This document shows positions 63,396 through 64,000 of a DNA stretch of 64,000 bases, piece by piece. Within the stretch, counting starts at the first letter, position 1, and each line of letters starts with the position of its first letter. This DNA is from Ascidiaceihabitans sp. GTDB taxonomy: Bacteria > Pseudomonadota > Alphaproteobacteria > Rhodobacterales > Rhodobacteraceae. A program made the position numbers and the translations under genes. The stretch is taken from assembly GCA_028825475.1 (NCBI GenBank), contig JAPKAB010000005.1:1-64000 (forward strand). The letters are read 5' to 3'. Below the pieces are notes generated by a model. That model made no database searches. It was not told where the DNA came from and saw only the letters and a list, made by a program, of their open reading frames with translations.

Positions 63396-64000
63396 GAAGT
63401 TTCCTTTTGCATTTGGCGATAATGGTAGTGGCCCTTTGCAGAGAAGCCGAGCGATTTATACAATCCGTTCGCAGCAATATTGGCAGTCGTACATAAAACC
63501 GCCAATTCTTGTACACCTTGCTCAGCCGCCCAGAATGCGGCTTGGCGCATCATCCAAACACCAACACCCTGTCTGCGTTGGTGTTCCAAGATCTCAACAG
63601 CATGAACCATGCAAACACCGTCACTGATTGCAGCAAATGCTGCACCAGCCGGCTGTTCATTCCAACGTGACAAAATTCCTGTTTTATTGACTGCACGTGC
63701 CATCACATCCAGCCGCGCAGGGCCTATCCCACCCTTGGCCCATATCTCTGCCATAATCGCCAACGGTTCCCAAACACAAAACGTTGTCACAAGGGGGATC
63801 TCAATCTCCGTCAGCGCATTCACCGGTATTGAGTACATCACAACCGGATCAACAACCTCATAACCATGAGATTCTAACAACTGATCCAATGCCTCATCGC
63901 CGACACGGATCATGAACAATGGCGTCTGGCCCATATCCTGCATAGCGACCTCAGCTATACGAATATCCGTCTTTTTTTGCACTGGACCCTCAGCAGTGGC
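63392..64000 (-). CDS. GNAT family N-acetyltransferase (partial, runs off the window)
   Basis: The 3' part of an acetyltransferase gene. The C-terminal GNAT core is clear: VHAVEILEHQRRQGVGVWMMRQAAFWAAEQGVQELAVLCTTANIAANGLYKSLGF, including the acetyl-CoA loop RRQGVG. The frame is open to the window edge; a GTG at 63982 could be read as a start, but family members continue upstream, so the 5' end is probably beyond 64000. It is first of a three-gene unit with 4-nt overlaps. Confidence 0.85.
   Translation of the reverse strand, partial: ATAEGPVQKKTDIRIAEVAMQDMGQTPLFMIRVGDEALDQLLESHGYEVVDPVVMYSIPVNALTEIEIPLVTTFCVWEPLAIMAEIWAKGGIGPARLDVMARAVNKTGILSRWNEQPAGAAFAAISDGVCMVHAVEILEHQRRQGVGVWMMRQAAFWAAEQGVQELAVLCTTANIAANGLYKSLGFSAKGHYHYRQMQKETS

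Overview
The window looks like a chromosomal segment of a marine Rhodobacteraceae (Roseobacter-group) alphaproteobacterium. The evidence is the combination of a DddP-type DMSP lyase, a complete taurine dissimilation cluster (tauABC, tpa, tauR, xsc, pta, tauE, soeABC), several TRAP transporters, MipZ, and a box benzoyl-CoA pathway cluster. No species is claimed.

Layout. 1-2.9 kb: the 3' end of a tRNA-Thr(GGT), an AT-rich patch with an orphan DUF7684-like gene and a decayed gene, then a cytosine-5 DNA methyltransferase convergent with a GIY-YIG nuclease (a possible restriction-modification pair). 3-7.5 kb: a TerB-like protein, rplS with a long leader, rpmE, mipZ and an orphan Tat-exported peptide-type binding protein. 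7.5-19.4 kb (all minus strand): an aerobic benzoate module reading TRAP transporter (dctP, dctQ, dctM), benzoate-CoA ligase, alpha/beta hydrolase, DUF309 protein, boxC, boxB, boxA, boxR and a stand-alone hydroxyacyl-CoA dehydrogenase C-terminal domain. 19.6-25.4 kb: a D-amino-acid dehydrogenase-like flavoprotein, a second TRAP transporter, an Asp/Glu racemase-family enzyme, RidA and a carboxymuconolactone decarboxylase-family protein; together they suggest an amino-acid or imino-acid uptake and deamination route. 25.7-28.5 kb: dddP followed by a broken aldo/keto reductase and a broken LysR gene.

28.5-45.4 kb: the taurine module. TauABC imports taurine, Tpa transaminates it to sulfoacetaldehyde, Xsc makes acetyl phosphate plus sulfite, Pta gives acetyl-CoA, TauE exports sulfite and SoeABC oxidises it to sulfate; TauR is the regulator. 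An unknown membrane protein, a truncated gene and trmL lie between tpa and tauR. 45.4-64 kb: mostly core genes, namely a SAM methyltransferase with a divergent LysR, dapA, a soluble lytic transglycosylase, an EamA exporter, split MnmC functions (MnmD and a separate FAD oxidoreductase), MaoC and VOC proteins, two OmpA-family proteins, an Ada-like repair protein divergent from nth, adenosine kinase, rppH, a FadH-like dienoyl-CoA reductase, another LysR, an AhpD-like protein and a GNAT running off the window.

Regulatory structure is visible. Two promoters of the benzoate module share a 15-bp TGCA-containing motif. The tauR upstream region carries two pairs of CTGTRCA repeats, each pair spaced exactly 21 bp. 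In all three solute-binding-protein transporter operons a strong hairpin with a T-run or T-rich tail lies directly after the binding-protein gene. No CRISPR array, transposase or prophage was seen.
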